Origin: Actinomycetes bacterium
GTDB taxonomy: Bacteria; Actinomycetota; Aquicultoria; CAJVYJ01; JAUVQD01
Reading direction: 5' to 3'
DNA length: 10,457 nucleotides
Assembly: GCA_030598355.1 (NCBI GenBank)
Contig: JAUVQD010000023.1
Location: 1 to 10,457 of the forward strand
Every line of letters begins with the position of its first letter. Within the stretch, counting starts at the first letter, position 1. The notes under the pieces are model-generated. The model had not been told where the DNA came from and did no database searches. It saw nothing but the letters and a program-made list of their open reading frames with translations. A program made the position numbers and the translations under genes. Below, piece by piece: positions 1 to 7,020 of this stretch.

Positions 1-196
1 GGGCGATACCAAATATTCCGTTTGGAAAGGCTAATAGCTCGCCGGCCATCGCGCTCGGTAGTCCTTTTAGGCGCGCGATACCGTCACCCAACTCGATTAC
101 CGTTCCTTGCTCGGCAACATCTAGTTGAGTCTTAAACTCATCTATCTGTTTCTTTAGAACCTTATCGATCTTTGAAGCATCTATCGACTGTTGCAT
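1..196 (-). CDS. atpA: F1 ATP synthase alpha subunit, N-terminal part (cut by window edge)
   Basis: First 65 codons of the F1 alpha subunit, one of the nucleotide-binding subunits of the cytoplasmic F1 head. The visible part is the N-terminal helix (about residues 1-27) that contacts delta, then the start of the beta-barrel domain. It carries the family hallmarks [10 protein letters not shown] (37-46) and [10 protein letters not shown] (51-60). The Walker A region lies beyond the window. The ATG at 194-196 is supported by an in-frame TAA ten codons upstream and by AAAGGGG about 11 nt before it. It follows atpH after a 78-nt gap, the longest inside the ATP synthase group, which contains a small hairpin. 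Family identity is secure; nothing can be said about the rest of the protein. Confidence 0.95.
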   Translation of the reverse strand, partial: MQQSIDASKIDKVLKKQIDEFKTQLDVAEQGTVIELGDGIARLKGLPSAMAGELLAFPNGIFGIA

Positions 197-239
197 GGTT
201 TTAAAAACCCCTTTGTTGGCAGCTTAAATTTCAAAGACG

Positions 240-259
240 AGTGGTTATTTACAACCACT
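240..259 (-). other. Small hairpin in the atpH-atpA gap
   Basis: A perfect 7-bp inverted repeat, with AGTGGTT at 240-246 and AACCACT at 253-259, encloses a 6-nt loop. On the transcribed strand it lies about 15 nt after the atpH stop and about 45 nt before the atpA ATG. No T-run follows it in the direction of transcription, so it does not look like an intrinsic terminator. It may act as an mRNA processing, stability or translation-tuning element; that role is inference. Confidence 0.45.
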
Positions 260-274
260 GACAATGTTTTAGGT

Positions 275-865
275 CTAGCTTTCTAGCATTTTATCTCGAA
301 GCCGATTGAGCTGATTGCGGATGCTTCCATCAATCAACTTGCCGCCGACCTTAACTACTATTCCGCCGACAATCGCCGGATCAACTGCTGCTCTTATTGT
401 TACTTCTCGTCCGGTCATTTCAGATAATTGTTTGGTTAACCTGGCAGAGAATTCTTCTTCCAAGGGAATCGCTGTAGTAACTTCAGCAATCGCTTTGTTT
501 TCCACGGCCTCCAGGTTCTTTGAGAATTCATCAGCTACTTCCGGCAATAAACCGATCTGATCCATGCCTACTAAAAGCTGCAGAAAATTTCGAGTCAGGC
601 GACAAAGTTGGTCGCCGAATACTTCCTCAATGATAATTTCTTTTTTGGAGGCTGGTAAGGATTTGTCCACCAGGGAATTTTTTAGATCGAGATGTCCAAG
701 AAAAGTGCTTGTAGCCAACCGTAGGTCTTTGTCGACTTTGTCTAGAGTCTCTTCAGCTCGAGCCAACTCAACGAGAGACGCCGCGTAACTTTGAGCCTTA
801 TTCATTTCTCTTCCCATTTGTACGTCAAGCCCACTGGCTTGCTCCTCACCGGTGCTAATTGTCAC
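275..865 (-). CDS. atpH: F1 ATP synthase delta subunit
   Basis: Delta subunit (OSCP type), the peripheral-stalk cap that ties the top of F1 to the b subunits. The N-terminal helical domain begins with NKAQSYAASLVELA, and the C-terminal signature VGGIVVKVGGKLIDGSIRNQL lies around residues 165-185. The longest version starts at GTG 863-865, overlaps the atpF stop by 11 nt and gives 196 residues, longer than the usual 175-185. ATG codons at 815-817 and 803-805 are alternatives; the second gives 176 residues and starts right at the conserved helix, but its Shine-Dalgarno (GGAAGAG) is very close to it. The start is therefore uncertain, while the product is not. It is a separate gene, not the b-delta fusion seen in mycobacteria. 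It ends in TAG. Confidence 0.92.
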   Translation of the reverse strand: MTISTGEEQASGLDVQMGREMNKAQSYAASLVELARAEETLDKVDKDLRLATSTFLGHLDLKNSLVDKSLPASKKEIIIEEVFGDQLCRLTRNFLQLLVGMDQIGLLPEVADEFSKNLEAVENKAIAEVTTAIPLEEEFSARLTKQLSEMTGREVTIRAAVDPAIVGGIVVKVGGKLIDGSIRNQLNRLRDKMLES

Positions 866-1355
866 TTATGCTGCCTGCTTCCGCCAGATATTCTTCAATA
901 AGCTGTTGATGATCCTTCTTGCTAAGCGAACGATTAACCACTTTTGATGCCGCGTCGATGGTGAGGTCGGCAACCTGACTTTGAAGTTCCGCTAGAGCTG
1001 ATTCTTTTTCGCGGGTGATCGCTTCGTTGGCCTTGGTCAATACTTGCTCTGATTCCTGGCGAGCTTTTTGAACAATTTCTTCTTTCATGCTTTCGCCAAA
1101 TTTGCGCCCGTCTTCAATTATCTTCTGGGCTTCGGCGCGTGCCTCATCAAGCTGACGCTTATAATCCGCCATGAGCTTTTCGGCCTCATCGCGCGTTTCC
1201 TCGGCTTTTTCCACTGATTCGCGAATGGTATTTTCCCGCTCACTTAGGATGCCGAGAATTGGTCCCCAGGCGAATTTCCACAAGACGAGAAAGAGACCGA
1301 CAAAAGCAATTACTTCCCAAATAATCAGCCCTTCTTCAACTTTAAGAATGTCCAT
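855..1355 (-). CDS. atpF: F0 ATP synthase b subunit (peripheral stalk)
   Basis: The b subunit of F0, 166 residues, forms the membrane-anchored peripheral stalk. One N-terminal transmembrane helix (about 8-30) is followed by a polar hinge and the segment GPILGILSEREN. From about residue 38 to 145 it is a long, highly charged Glu/Lys/Arg/Ala-rich helix typical of the coiled-coil dimer, ending in a delta-binding tail. Length is normal for the family (155-170). The ATG at 1353-1355 is preceded by AGGGA about 5-8 nt upstream, overlapping the TAG stop of atpE. The gap to atpE is 8 nt, and its own end overlaps atpH by 11 nt, so the three are probably translationally coupled. Only one b gene is seen here, which implies a homodimeric stalk unless another copy lies elsewhere. 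Confidence 0.96.
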   Translation of the reverse strand: MDILKVEEGLIIWEVIAFVGLFLVLWKFAWGPILGILSERENTIRESVEKAEETRDEAEKLMADYKRQLDEARAEAQKIIEDGRKFGESMKEEIVQKARQESEQVLTKANEAITREKESALAELQSQVADLTIDAASKVVNRSLSKKDHQQLIEEYLAEAGSISDN

Positions 1356-1363
1356 ATTAGTCC

Positions 1364-1600
<237 letters not shown>

Positions 1601-2365
1601 CTAATGTTCCGCGTGAATTGCCGCGCCAATGTACATGGCTGATAAAATAGTGAAAACATATGCCTGTATTGCTGAAAACAAGACTTCTAACGTCATCATA
1701 ACGATTGCAAACGGCAAAGATAGCGGTGCTACAAGATAAGTTCCGAACAAAAGCACAAACGACAAAAATACTAAAATAATCACGTGGCCAGCCAGCATAT
1801 TCGCAAACAATCTTACCGTTAGCGAAAACGGTTTAGCTATTGCTGAGACAATCTCGAGCAGGAAGACGATCGGCCAAACCCACAAAGGCAGGCCAGACGG
1901 CACCCAGCTAATAAAATATTTGATCGGCCCGTGCTTCATCACTCCATGTACATGCACCGAGATAAAAACGACTATCGCAAGAGCGAGAGGCACGCTTAAG
2001 CGTGCTGTCGGTGTATTGCTCCCCGGCACCAACCCGAGCAGGTTGCTGAAAAGAATAAAGAAAAATATGGTCCCCAAGAAAGGAAACCAGACCATCCCCT
2101 CTTTGCCCATCATAGTTATGACTATGTCGTCACGAACAAAAAGAACGATCGACTCGACGGCGCTTTGAAAACGACCTGGAATTATCTTTGGCTTCCTGGC
2201 TGCCCAGAGCAAAATAATAGCGGCCAAAAATGCCGCCGCAAACATGGTGACAACAGTGTTCGTAATAGATATGTCAATATCGCCAATTCTTAGATCGTAA
2301 AGGACTTTTGGAGCCATATGATGCAGTACGTCAAAACCTTCTTCTGCTGCTGCTTCTGCTGACAC
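1601..2365 (-). CDS. atpB: F0 ATP synthase a subunit
   Basis: The a subunit, 254 residues, the membrane stator that forms the proton half-channels beside the c ring. It has five or six hydrophobic segments (about 37-54, 92-114, 122-140, 160-178, 189-215, 217-247). The essential arginine is Arg185 in SLTVRLFANM, followed by the AGH motif (192-194). The NTPTA motif (117-121) and the last-helix residues Glu227 and Gln234 in the QAYVFTIL segment are also typical. Start is GTG at 2363-2365, only 3 nt after the TAA of the atpI-like gene and in the same frame, with AGGAG about 7 nt upstream. Stop is TAG. Function and family are clear; nothing is missing. Confidence 0.96.
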   Translation of the reverse strand: MSAEAAAEEGFDVLHHMAPKVLYDLRIGDIDISITNTVVTMFAAAFLAAIILLWAARKPKIIPGRFQSAVESIVLFVRDDIVITMMGKEGMVWFPFLGTIFFFILFSNLLGLVPGSNTPTARLSVPLALAIVVFISVHVHGVMKHGPIKYFISWVPSGLPLWVWPIVFLLEIVSAIAKPFSLTVRLFANMLAGHVIILVFLSFVLLFGTYLVAPLSLPFAIVMMTLEVLFSAIQAYVFTILSAMYIGAAIHAEH

Positions 2366-2368
2366 TCG

Positions 2369-2644
2369 TTATCTCCTGCCCCTTTCCTTGTTAAGCCAGG
2401 CAACTTCAACGCCCAGTAAAATTGCGTAGGTCACACCAAACCCGATCAATAGAGAACTCATTGCGTATCCTAGGTTAAGGAAAAACCAAAGAACCCCGGC
2501 TAGAACTACTAACTTAAGGCTTATAGTTATCGAGGTTGCAACACTCGCAATCAGCGTTGGTTTCCTTGATGCCCAGACCGCCGTACCAAATGTGACCGCT
2601 GAGCTTAATGCCGCGATTCCTACCCCGATCGCGCCGCTAATCAC
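2369..2644 (-). CDS. atpI: Small AtpI-like membrane protein of the ATP synthase operon
   Basis: A 91-residue, very hydrophobic protein with about three membrane segments (roughly 3-24, 30-57, 60-84) and a basic tail ending KERGRR. Its place directly before atpB is that of AtpI, which in other bacteria helps assemble the c ring. It is shorter than typical AtpI (about 110-130 residues) and I see no diagnostic motif, so the name rests mostly on position and hydrophobicity. The start is GTG at 2642-2644. No other standard start exists between it and the TGA of the previous gene 24 nt upstream, which lies in the same frame. The ribosome site is weak, suggesting coupling to atpZ. Stop is TAA. Confidence 0.7.
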   Translation of the reverse strand: MISGAIGVGIAALSSAVTFGTAVWASRKPTLIASVATSITISLKLVVLAGVLWFFLNLGYAMSSLLIGFGVTYAILLGVEVAWLNKERGRR

Positions 2645-2668
2645 AAGATTGCTGATTTGCCCACTCTT

Positions 2669-2944
2669 TCATTTCTTAGGTTCGTCTTTATCTTGTTTAT
2701 TTATTGCGCGAAAAATCGAGACAAATCCGGCCACGGACCCGAGAACAACCCCTGAAACCATAAACCACGGTAGTGTCCCCAGCCAAAGATCTAACAAATA
2801 TCCAAGTCCAATACCGACAAGGGTATTTGTTACGAGATCGACGCCAAGTCCGCTATAGCGGCGCAGATCTTCTTTAAAATCATCATCTGGTTTTTGGGAA
2901 TCCACAGATAAGCCGAATCTTAAAGTCTTGCCGGACAGGCCCAT
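2669..2944 (-). CDS. atpZ: AtpZ/AtpI-family protein (ATPase_gene1)
   Basis: A 91-residue protein of the AtpZ family found first in many bacterial atp operons; in Bacillus AtpZ and AtpI together have been linked to Mg2+/Ca2+ handling and ATP synthase function. It has a polar N-terminus of about 32 residues and two membrane hairpin helices (about 36-53 and 59-80). The family pattern is visible: GLGYLLDLWLGTLPWFMVSG (46-65) followed by a second glycine-rich helix, GSVAGF (69-74). The tail is charged. The ATG at 2942-2944 is the first in-frame start, but its ribosome site is poor and an internal GTG (2903-2905) is possible. It is the first gene after a 100-nt gap that holds a candidate promoter and several dyads, so it probably opens the ATP synthase transcript. 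Confidence 0.85.
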   Translation of the reverse strand: MGLSGKTLRFGLSVDSQKPDDDFKEDLRRYSGLGVDLVTNTLVGIGLGYLLDLWLGTLPWFMVSGVVLGSVAGFVSIFRAINKQDKDEPKK

Positions 2945-2950
2945 ACATGT

Positions 2951-2987
2951 CTTTGACCAAAGTGCAGCTTGGAACTACTTACCAAGC
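2951..2987 (-). other. Paired small hairpins in the atpZ leader
   Basis: Two adjacent inverted repeats lie just before atpZ. One has GCTTGG (2967-2972) and CCAAGC (2982-2987) around a 9-nt loop; the other is CTTTG/CAAAG (2951-2962), which folds as a 4-bp stem with a 4-nt loop. A T6 run (2988-2993) lies upstream of the larger hairpin on the transcribed strand, which is the wrong side for a terminator. The structures occupy the place where the ribosome site of atpZ would be. Confidence 0.4.
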
Positions 2988-2996
2988 AAAAAACCG

Positions 2997-3013
2997 ATGT
3001 AATATTATCACAT
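2997..3013 (-). promoter_or_regulatory. AT-rich dyad overlapping the putative -10 of the atp promoter
   Basis: The 17-nt stretch ATGTGATAATATTACAT (transcribed strand) is a near-perfect palindrome, with seven pairs including one G-T around AAT. On that strand it is followed by CGG and six T (2993-2988). It could be an operator over the -10 box, or a weak AU-rich terminator closing the wecA transcript. The sequence alone does not decide between them. Confidence 0.35.
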
Positions 3014-3029
3014 AGAGTTGCAAAAGCAA
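3002..3029 (-). promoter_or_regulatory. Candidate sigma-70-type promoter for the atp genes
   Basis: On the transcribed strand TTGCTT (3024-3029) and TAATAT (3002-3007) are spaced 16 nt apart. A second reading of the -10 is GATAAT (3004-3009) with an upstream TG, an extended -10. Initiation would fall near position 2995, leaving a leader of about 50 nt before the atpZ ATG. The box lies in the only sizeable gap in this half of the window, between the wecA-like gene and atpZ. The -35 match is only fair. Confidence 0.35.
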
Positions 3030-3044
3030 ATAGATTCACAAGAG

Positions 3045-4208
3045 TTATGTGCTCTCATCAACCCAGGTAGACGCGGGCTTAGGTTCTTCGTACGGACTTT
3101 CTTCTTCCTCAAGCGCGTTTTCTTTTGAATTACTCCGGCCCAAAACATTTAAATTATCGAAGAATCCGACAACTTCAGCAAAAAGAAGTGTCAAAAATAG
3201 ACCGGCAATAATAATAAGATATTTCTCAGTAGACGGCAGAAATCTTAGTGTCAGTCCTATGGCGGAGAGCGCGGCGCTCCACGCGTATATGAAAAGCACT
3301 GTCTGTTTATGCGTTAGACCTCGTTTGATCAATCGATGATGCAAATGATCACGATCGGCCTGAGTGACTGGAGTCTTACTAAGATACCTTCGCAAAATCG
3401 CCAGAGCAGCGTCTAAGATCGGAATACCCATGATTATCAGAGGTGAAAACAGAGCGACAGCCGCCACGCTTTTCATAACACCATTTACAGTGATAGCGCC
3501 AAAAAGATAGCCTAAAAACATACTGCCTGAATCGCCCATAAAGATTTTAGCCGGAAAAAAATTATGGTGTAGAAACCCTAATGCCGCGCCGGCTATCGCC
3601 AACGTCATCAGCGAACTTCCCACTTGGCCGGTTTGCAGGCCGAAAAAGAAGAAAGTCAGCCCGGCGATGACCGAAATGCCGGCTGCCAGCCCATCGAGAC
3701 CATCAATAAAATTTACGATGTTAGCGAAAGCTATCACCCAAAAAACCGTCATTAGTATCCCGATGTTGCCCAAGTAAAAGAGGGCGCCGGGCTCTCCGAA
3801 CGGGTTCCCGATAAACTCCATTTTAACTCCAAAACCAACTAGAACCAAAGCCGCCGCTAATTGGCCACCGAGTTTAAAAAATGGTGTCAGACTCCAAATA
3901 TCATCAATAATCCCGACGATCAAGATTATGAAACCGCCTAGCAGAATACCCTGAAACTCACGACTAATTGGGAGGTTAATAAGCTCACTGGGAAAGAAGC
4001 GCTGAAAGATAAGAAAGCCGGCTAGCGCGGTCATAAATCCCAGCCAAATACCGACCCCTCCCAGCCGCGGAACCGGTGTAACATGCATCTTGCGATCACT
4101 GGGGTGATCTACCGCTTTCAGCTTTAAGGCCACCGGCCTGATCCACCTGGTCGCGAGATAAGAGACGCCTATAGAGACTAGAAAGATCAGAAGATATCTA
4201 TAATTCAT
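3045..4208 (-). CDS. wecA: Polyprenyl-phosphate GlcNAc-1-phosphate transferase, WecA/TagO/MraY family
   Basis: A 387-residue polytopic membrane enzyme that moves a sugar-1-phosphate, typically GlcNAc-1-P from UDP-GlcNAc, onto undecaprenyl (or decaprenyl) phosphate. This is the first membrane step of wall teichoic acid, arabinogalactan or other surface glycan synthesis. Family motifs appear in order: [18 protein letters not shown] (34-51), the catalytic Asp pair in GIIDDIWSL (99-107), [12 protein letters not shown] (166-177), [10 protein letters not shown] (224-233) and the His loop DRDHLHHRL (285-293). About ten hydrophobic segments are present. The C-terminal tail (about 360-387) is acidic and probably cytoplasmic. 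The His loop and PVPRLGG motif favour WecA/TagO over MraY; the acceptor and final glycan cannot be read from sequence. Its ATG overlaps the dCMP deaminase end by 11 nt. In mycobacteria the equivalent gene also sits just before the atp genes. Confidence 0.92.
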   Translation of the reverse strand: MNYRYLLIFLVSIGVSYLATRWIRPVALKLKAVDHPSDRKMHVTPVPRLGGVGIWLGFMTALAGFLIFQRFFPSELINLPISREFQGILLGGFIILIVGIIDDIWSLTPFFKLGGQLAAALVLVGFGVKMEFIGNPFGEPGALFYLGNIGILMTVFWVIAFANIVNFIDGLDGLAAGISVIAGLTFFFFGLQTGQVGSSLMTLAIAGAALGFLHHNFFPAKIFMGDSGSMFLGYLFGAITVNGVMKSVAAVALFSPLIIMGIPILDAALAILRRYLSKTPVTQADRDHLHHRLIKRGLTHKQTVLFIYAWSAALSAIGLTLRFLPSTEKYLIIIAGLFLTLLFAEVVGFFDNLNVLGRSNSKENALEEEESPYEEPKPASTWVDEST

Positions 4209-4671
4209 CTGCCTTGAACACTTCCGTAGTTGATAATCTGATTTGCTTTACCCCCGCTTCCTTCAAAAGCTCCTGTGCCAAATCGTCCGGGTATGAGTTC
4301 AAAAAAAGAATATTCCTAATCGCGCTGTTAATAATCATTTTGGCGCATAAAATACAAGGTTGGTGTGAACAATATATGGTCGCGCCCTCTATTGATACCC
4401 CGTGAAGAGCTGCCTGAATAATAGCATTCTGCTCAGCGTGAAGGCCGCGACAAAGTTCATGCCGTTCACCCGATTTCACCTTATATTCTTCTCTCAGACA
4501 ACCGACATCTAAACAGTGAGCCAGCCCTCTCGGGGCCCCGTTATAACCAGTCGTGAGGATTCGTTTGTCTTTTACTATGACCGCACCGATTTGCCGGCGC
4601 CGACACGTCGATCGCTTTGTTACTTGAACAACAATATTCATGAAGTATTGATCCCAAGACGGACGCGTCAC
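4198..4671 (-). CDS. dCMP deaminase (ComEB-type zinc deaminase)
   Basis: A 157-residue cytidine/deoxycytidylate deaminase family protein that converts dCMP to dUMP, the substrate of thymidylate synthase. The zinc site is complete: HAE at 78-80 (His78 ligand, Glu80 catalytic) and PCILC at 105-109 (Cys106 and Cys109 ligands). The N-terminal RPSWDQYFM and [13 protein letters not shown] (41-53) are characteristic of dCMP deaminases rather than cytosine, guanine or tRNA adenosine deaminases. Extra residues Cys53, Cys58, His71 and Cys74 could form the second, structural zinc site known in this family. The start is GTG at 4669-4671, sharing GTGA with the glyA stop, with GAGGG about 7 nt upstream. 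With glyA next door and thyX upstream in the same run it fits a thymidylate supply role. Stop is TAG. Confidence 0.93.
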   Translation of the reverse strand: MTRPSWDQYFMNIVVQVTKRSTCRRRQIGAVIVKDKRILTTGYNGAPRGLAHCLDVGCLREEYKVKSGERHELCRGLHAEQNAIIQAALHGVSIEGATIYCSHQPCILCAKMIINSAIRNILFLNSYPDDLAQELLKEAGVKQIRLSTTEVFKADEL

Positions 4672-5921
4672 CAGCGGCCCTCAGAGCGTCCCGGGTAGAG
4701 CGGAAAATCACGACAAAGCTCGAGTGTCCTGCGACGAACAAGGTCGCACGCGGATTCGTCATCGATGCCCATCAGTACGTTTCCTATCATCTGAGCGATA
4801 ATTTCCATTTCAGGCTCTTTCATACCGCGCGTCGTCAGCGCCGGAGTACCTAACCGTATTCCACTAGTTATAAATGGCGATTGTTTATCAAACGGAATAG
4901 CGTTTTTATTAACCGTGATCCCGCATCTATCAAGAGCTTCTTCAGCTTGCTTGCCGGTGATTCCCTGAGAAGTTAGATCGACCAAAAGCAAATGGGTGTC
5001 TGTGCCTCCGGAAACCAAGCGAAAACCGTGACTTTGAAGAGCAGCCGCCAAAGCCTTCGCGTTCTTCATTACCTGACCCTGGTAGGCCTTGAAGTCATCA
5101 GTAGCGGCTTCTTTAAGCGCGATAGCTTTGGCCGCTATTACGTGCATAAGCGGACCACCTTGCATACCCGGAAAGACTGTTTTGTCGATTACAGAAGAAA
5201 ACTCTTTTCGGCAAAGAACCATACCTCCCCGTGGACCACGAAGGGTTTTGTGTGTGGTAGTTGTGACGAACTCCGCGTGGGGCACCGGGCTCGCGTAGTG
5301 ACCGGCCGCGACCAGCCCGGAAATATGGGCCATGTCGACCATTAACAAAGCGCCTACCTCCGACGCAATACTGCTAAAAACCTCGAAATCAATCTGTCTG
5401 GGATAAGCGCTGGCGCCGGCAACAATTATCTTTGGCTTAGCCTTCTTCGCCACCTCTCGCAGATTGTCATAGTCTAGCAATTCTGTTTCACGATCGACGC
5501 CGTAGGTAACAGCGTTATAGACCTTGCCGGAAAAATTAACAGAGCAACCGTGTGTTAAGTGACCGCCCGCGCCCAAATCAAGGCCCATTATCGTATCACC
5601 GGGTTTGACCGTCGCAAAATAGACCGCCATATTCGCCTGGGTGCCAGAGTGTGGTTGGACATTCGCGTGCTCAGCCCCGAATAGTGATTTTGCGCGCGAG
5701 CGAGCTAGATCCTCGACAACGTCAACGTATTGACAGCCACCGTAGTAACGCTTACCAGGGTATCCCTCAGCGTATTTATTCGTCAGAACACTTCCTTGAG
5801 CGCTAAGCACAGCCTCACTCGTAAAGTTTTCCGCGGCAATCATTTCAAGTGTGTTTTGTTCTCGTTCCAGTTCCCCCTGAATAGCTTGGGCGACTTCAGG
5901 GTCAAATTCTCGCAAATCCAA
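4668..5921 (-). CDS. glyA: Serine hydroxymethyltransferase
   Basis: A 417-residue PLP enzyme that converts serine and tetrahydrofolate to glycine and 5,10-methylene-THF, the main one-carbon source for thymidylate, purines and methionine. Clear family blocks are [11 protein letters not shown] (28-38), [20 protein letters not shown] (47-66), QPHSGTQAN (89-97), [10 protein letters not shown] (196-205) and the PLP lysine Lys225 in [14 protein letters not shown]. Length is normal (410-430). The start is TTG at 5919-5921: a same-frame TAG (the rpiB stop) lies one codon upstream, the next residues DLREFDPEV match the usual N-terminus, and GGAG sits about 7 nt before the TTG. It overlaps the dCMP deaminase gene by 4 nt (GTGA). 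Confidence 0.97.
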   Translation of the reverse strand: MDLREFDPEVAQAIQGELEREQNTLEMIAAENFTSEAVLSAQGSVLTNKYAEGYPGKRYYGGCQYVDVVEDLARSRAKSLFGAEHANVQPHSGTQANMAVYFATVKPGDTIMGLDLGAGGHLTHGCSVNFSGKVYNAVTYGVDRETELLDYDNLREVAKKAKPKIIVAGASAYPRQIDFEVFSSIASEVGALLMVDMAHISGLVAAGHYASPVPHAEFVTTTTHKTLRGPRGGMVLCRKEFSSVIDKTVFPGMQGGPLMHVIAAKAIALKEAATDDFKAYQGQVMKNAKALAAALQSHGFRLVSGGTDTHLLLVDLTSQGITGKQAEEALDRCGITVNKNAIPFDKQSPFITSGIRLGTPALTTRGMKEPEMEIIAQMIGNVLMGIDDESACDLVRRRTLELCRDFPLYPGRSEGRW

Positions 5922-5924
5922 TGC

Positions 5925-6386
5925 CTATCTCCGTTCTTCTCCCTCAATCAAAGTAATCTTCTCTAACCGTCTCTCGTGACGACCACCAAGGAATTCTGTT
6001 TCCAGCCATTCATCGAGTACCCGGGAGGCCAACTCTGAATCGATTAGACGAGCTCCTATGCCAAGAACATTGGCGTTATTATGGGCTCTGCTTAGCTTTG
6101 CCGACTCAACATCGTTTGCTGTCACAGCTCGGACGCCGCCGATTTTGTTAGCGGCAATTGTGACACCCAACCCGCTTCCGCATACGAGCACCCCTTTGGA
6201 AAACTTGCCATCAGCAACCAGGTGACCAACTTTCGCGGCGTAGTCAGGATAATCAACCGAAGCCTCATCGTACGTTCCAACGTCAAGAACATCATAACCC
6301 TTTTTTTTCAAGTGCTCTACTAGATCTTGCTTGACCTTGTAGCCAGCGTGATCCGCACCAATAACCAACCGTTTATCCTTTTCCAT
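5925..6386 (-). CDS. rpiB: Ribose 5-phosphate isomerase B
   Basis: A 153-residue RpiB/LacA-family sugar-phosphate isomerase that interconverts ribose 5-phosphate and ribulose 5-phosphate in the pentose phosphate pathway. Motifs are GADHAG (10-15), DYPDYA (45-50), the active-site Cys69 in VCGSGLG (68-74) with Ser71, and His102 in SRAHNNANVLGIGAR (99-113). Cys69 is the base used by E. coli-type RpiB; mycobacterial RpiB lacks it and uses a Glu instead. The ATG at 6384-6386 overlaps the previous gene by 14 nt; GGAGG lies about 12 nt upstream, rather far. Codons 27-29 contain an uninterrupted run of eight A (6301-6308 on the complementary strand). The stop TAG is in frame with the glyA TTG, with one codon between them. 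LacA is less likely in this context. Confidence 0.94.
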   Translation of the reverse strand: MEKDKRLVIGADHAGYKVKQDLVEHLKKKGYDVLDVGTYDEASVDYPDYAAKVGHLVADGKFSKGVLVCGSGLGVTIAANKIGGVRAVTANDVESAKLSRAHNNANVLGIGARLIDSELASRVLDEWLETEFLGGRHERRLEKITLIEGEERR

Positions 6387-7014
6387 GCCCGGTCAATACC
6401 TCCAATACAGTTGCTTTAGAAATGGCGCCCTCTCGATAGATTCGAGGAGGAGACACCTCTGCGTCCACTACTGTCGATTCTATGCCAACTAAGGCCGAAC
6501 CGCCATCGATATAAACGTCGACTTGATCGGCAAGAACAGCCTTAGCGTCGCGACAAGTTTTAGCGCTTGTTGCCTCGGAGATATTTGCGCTAGTGGTTGC
6601 TAATGGTTCTCCAACAGCCAAGATAAGTGCCCTGACCAGCTCATGATCCGCAAGTCTAACGCCCACCGTTTTGTCGACTTTCATTAATTCAGGAAGAGCC
6701 TCTCGGGCCGGCAAAACCAAAGTCAAAGGGCCCGGCCAGAAGGCTCTAATTAGAGCCCTAGACGCTTCCGAAACTTCTTTGCAAATCACTTTAAGATCGG
6801 CCTCATCAGCTATTAAGGCGATCAACCCCTTGCCTCGCTCGCGACCTTTGATAGCAAAAATCCGCTCGACTCCGGGGGTGCTGTTGATCGACGCCCCCAG
6901 TCCATAAACTGTATCTGTAGGAAAGACTGCGATCGCCCCGGTTTGAATTATCTGCGCGGCTTTCTGGATTAGCTCAACGTTTGGATCTTTTGGATCGACT
7001 TTTAACTCAAGCAT
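6373..7014 (-). CDS. tsaC: Threonylcarbamoyl-AMP synthase, YrdC/TsaC type (short Sua5)
   Basis: A 213-residue YrdC-domain protein that makes threonylcarbamoyl-AMP from threonine, bicarbonate and ATP, the first step of t6A37 modification of ANN-decoding tRNAs. Visible motifs are FPTDTVYGLG (31-40), KGRERGKGL (56-64), WPGPLTLVL (93-101), TTSANIS (140-146) and GIESTVVD (177-184). It stops after the YrdC core and lacks the C-terminal Sua5 domain, which suits the short TsaC/YwlC form. Mycobacteria and Bacillus have the same gene directly after or close to prmC. The ATG at 7012-7014 has AAGG 4 nt upstream, inside the 6-nt gap to prmC, and is in the same frame as the prmC TAA. It overlaps rpiB by 14 nt. 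Confidence 0.93.
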   Translation of the reverse strand: MLELKVDPKDPNVELIQKAAQIIQTGAIAVFPTDTVYGLGASINSTPGVERIFAIKGRERGKGLIALIADEADLKVICKEVSEASRALIRAFWPGPLTLVLPAREALPELMKVDKTVGVRLADHELVRALILAVGEPLATTSANISEATSAKTCRDAKAVLADQVDVYIDGGSALVGIESTVVDAEVSPPRIYREGAISKATVLEVLTGHGKG

Positions 7015-7020
7015 AGCACC

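Noticed and set aside
275..1355. b-delta fusion as in mycobacteria
   Set aside because: atpF has its own TAG stop and atpH starts in a different frame with an 11-nt overlap; both have complete separate domains.
2967..2993. Hairpin plus T6 as an intrinsic terminator for the wecA-like gene
   Set aside because: On the transcribed strand the T-run comes before this hairpin, not after it.
3018..3041. Rex- or CRP-like operator (TTGTGAA at 3035-3041 on the minus strand; TGTGA/TTACA in the dyad)
   Set aside because: The second Rex half-site does not match, and the TGTGA/TTACA spacing is 5 rather than 6; not enough to name a regulator.
4992..5345. A 117-codon plus-strand open frame opposite glyA
   Set aside because: It lies wholly inside a well-conserved glyA, has no recognisable motif and is best explained as an antisense shadow.
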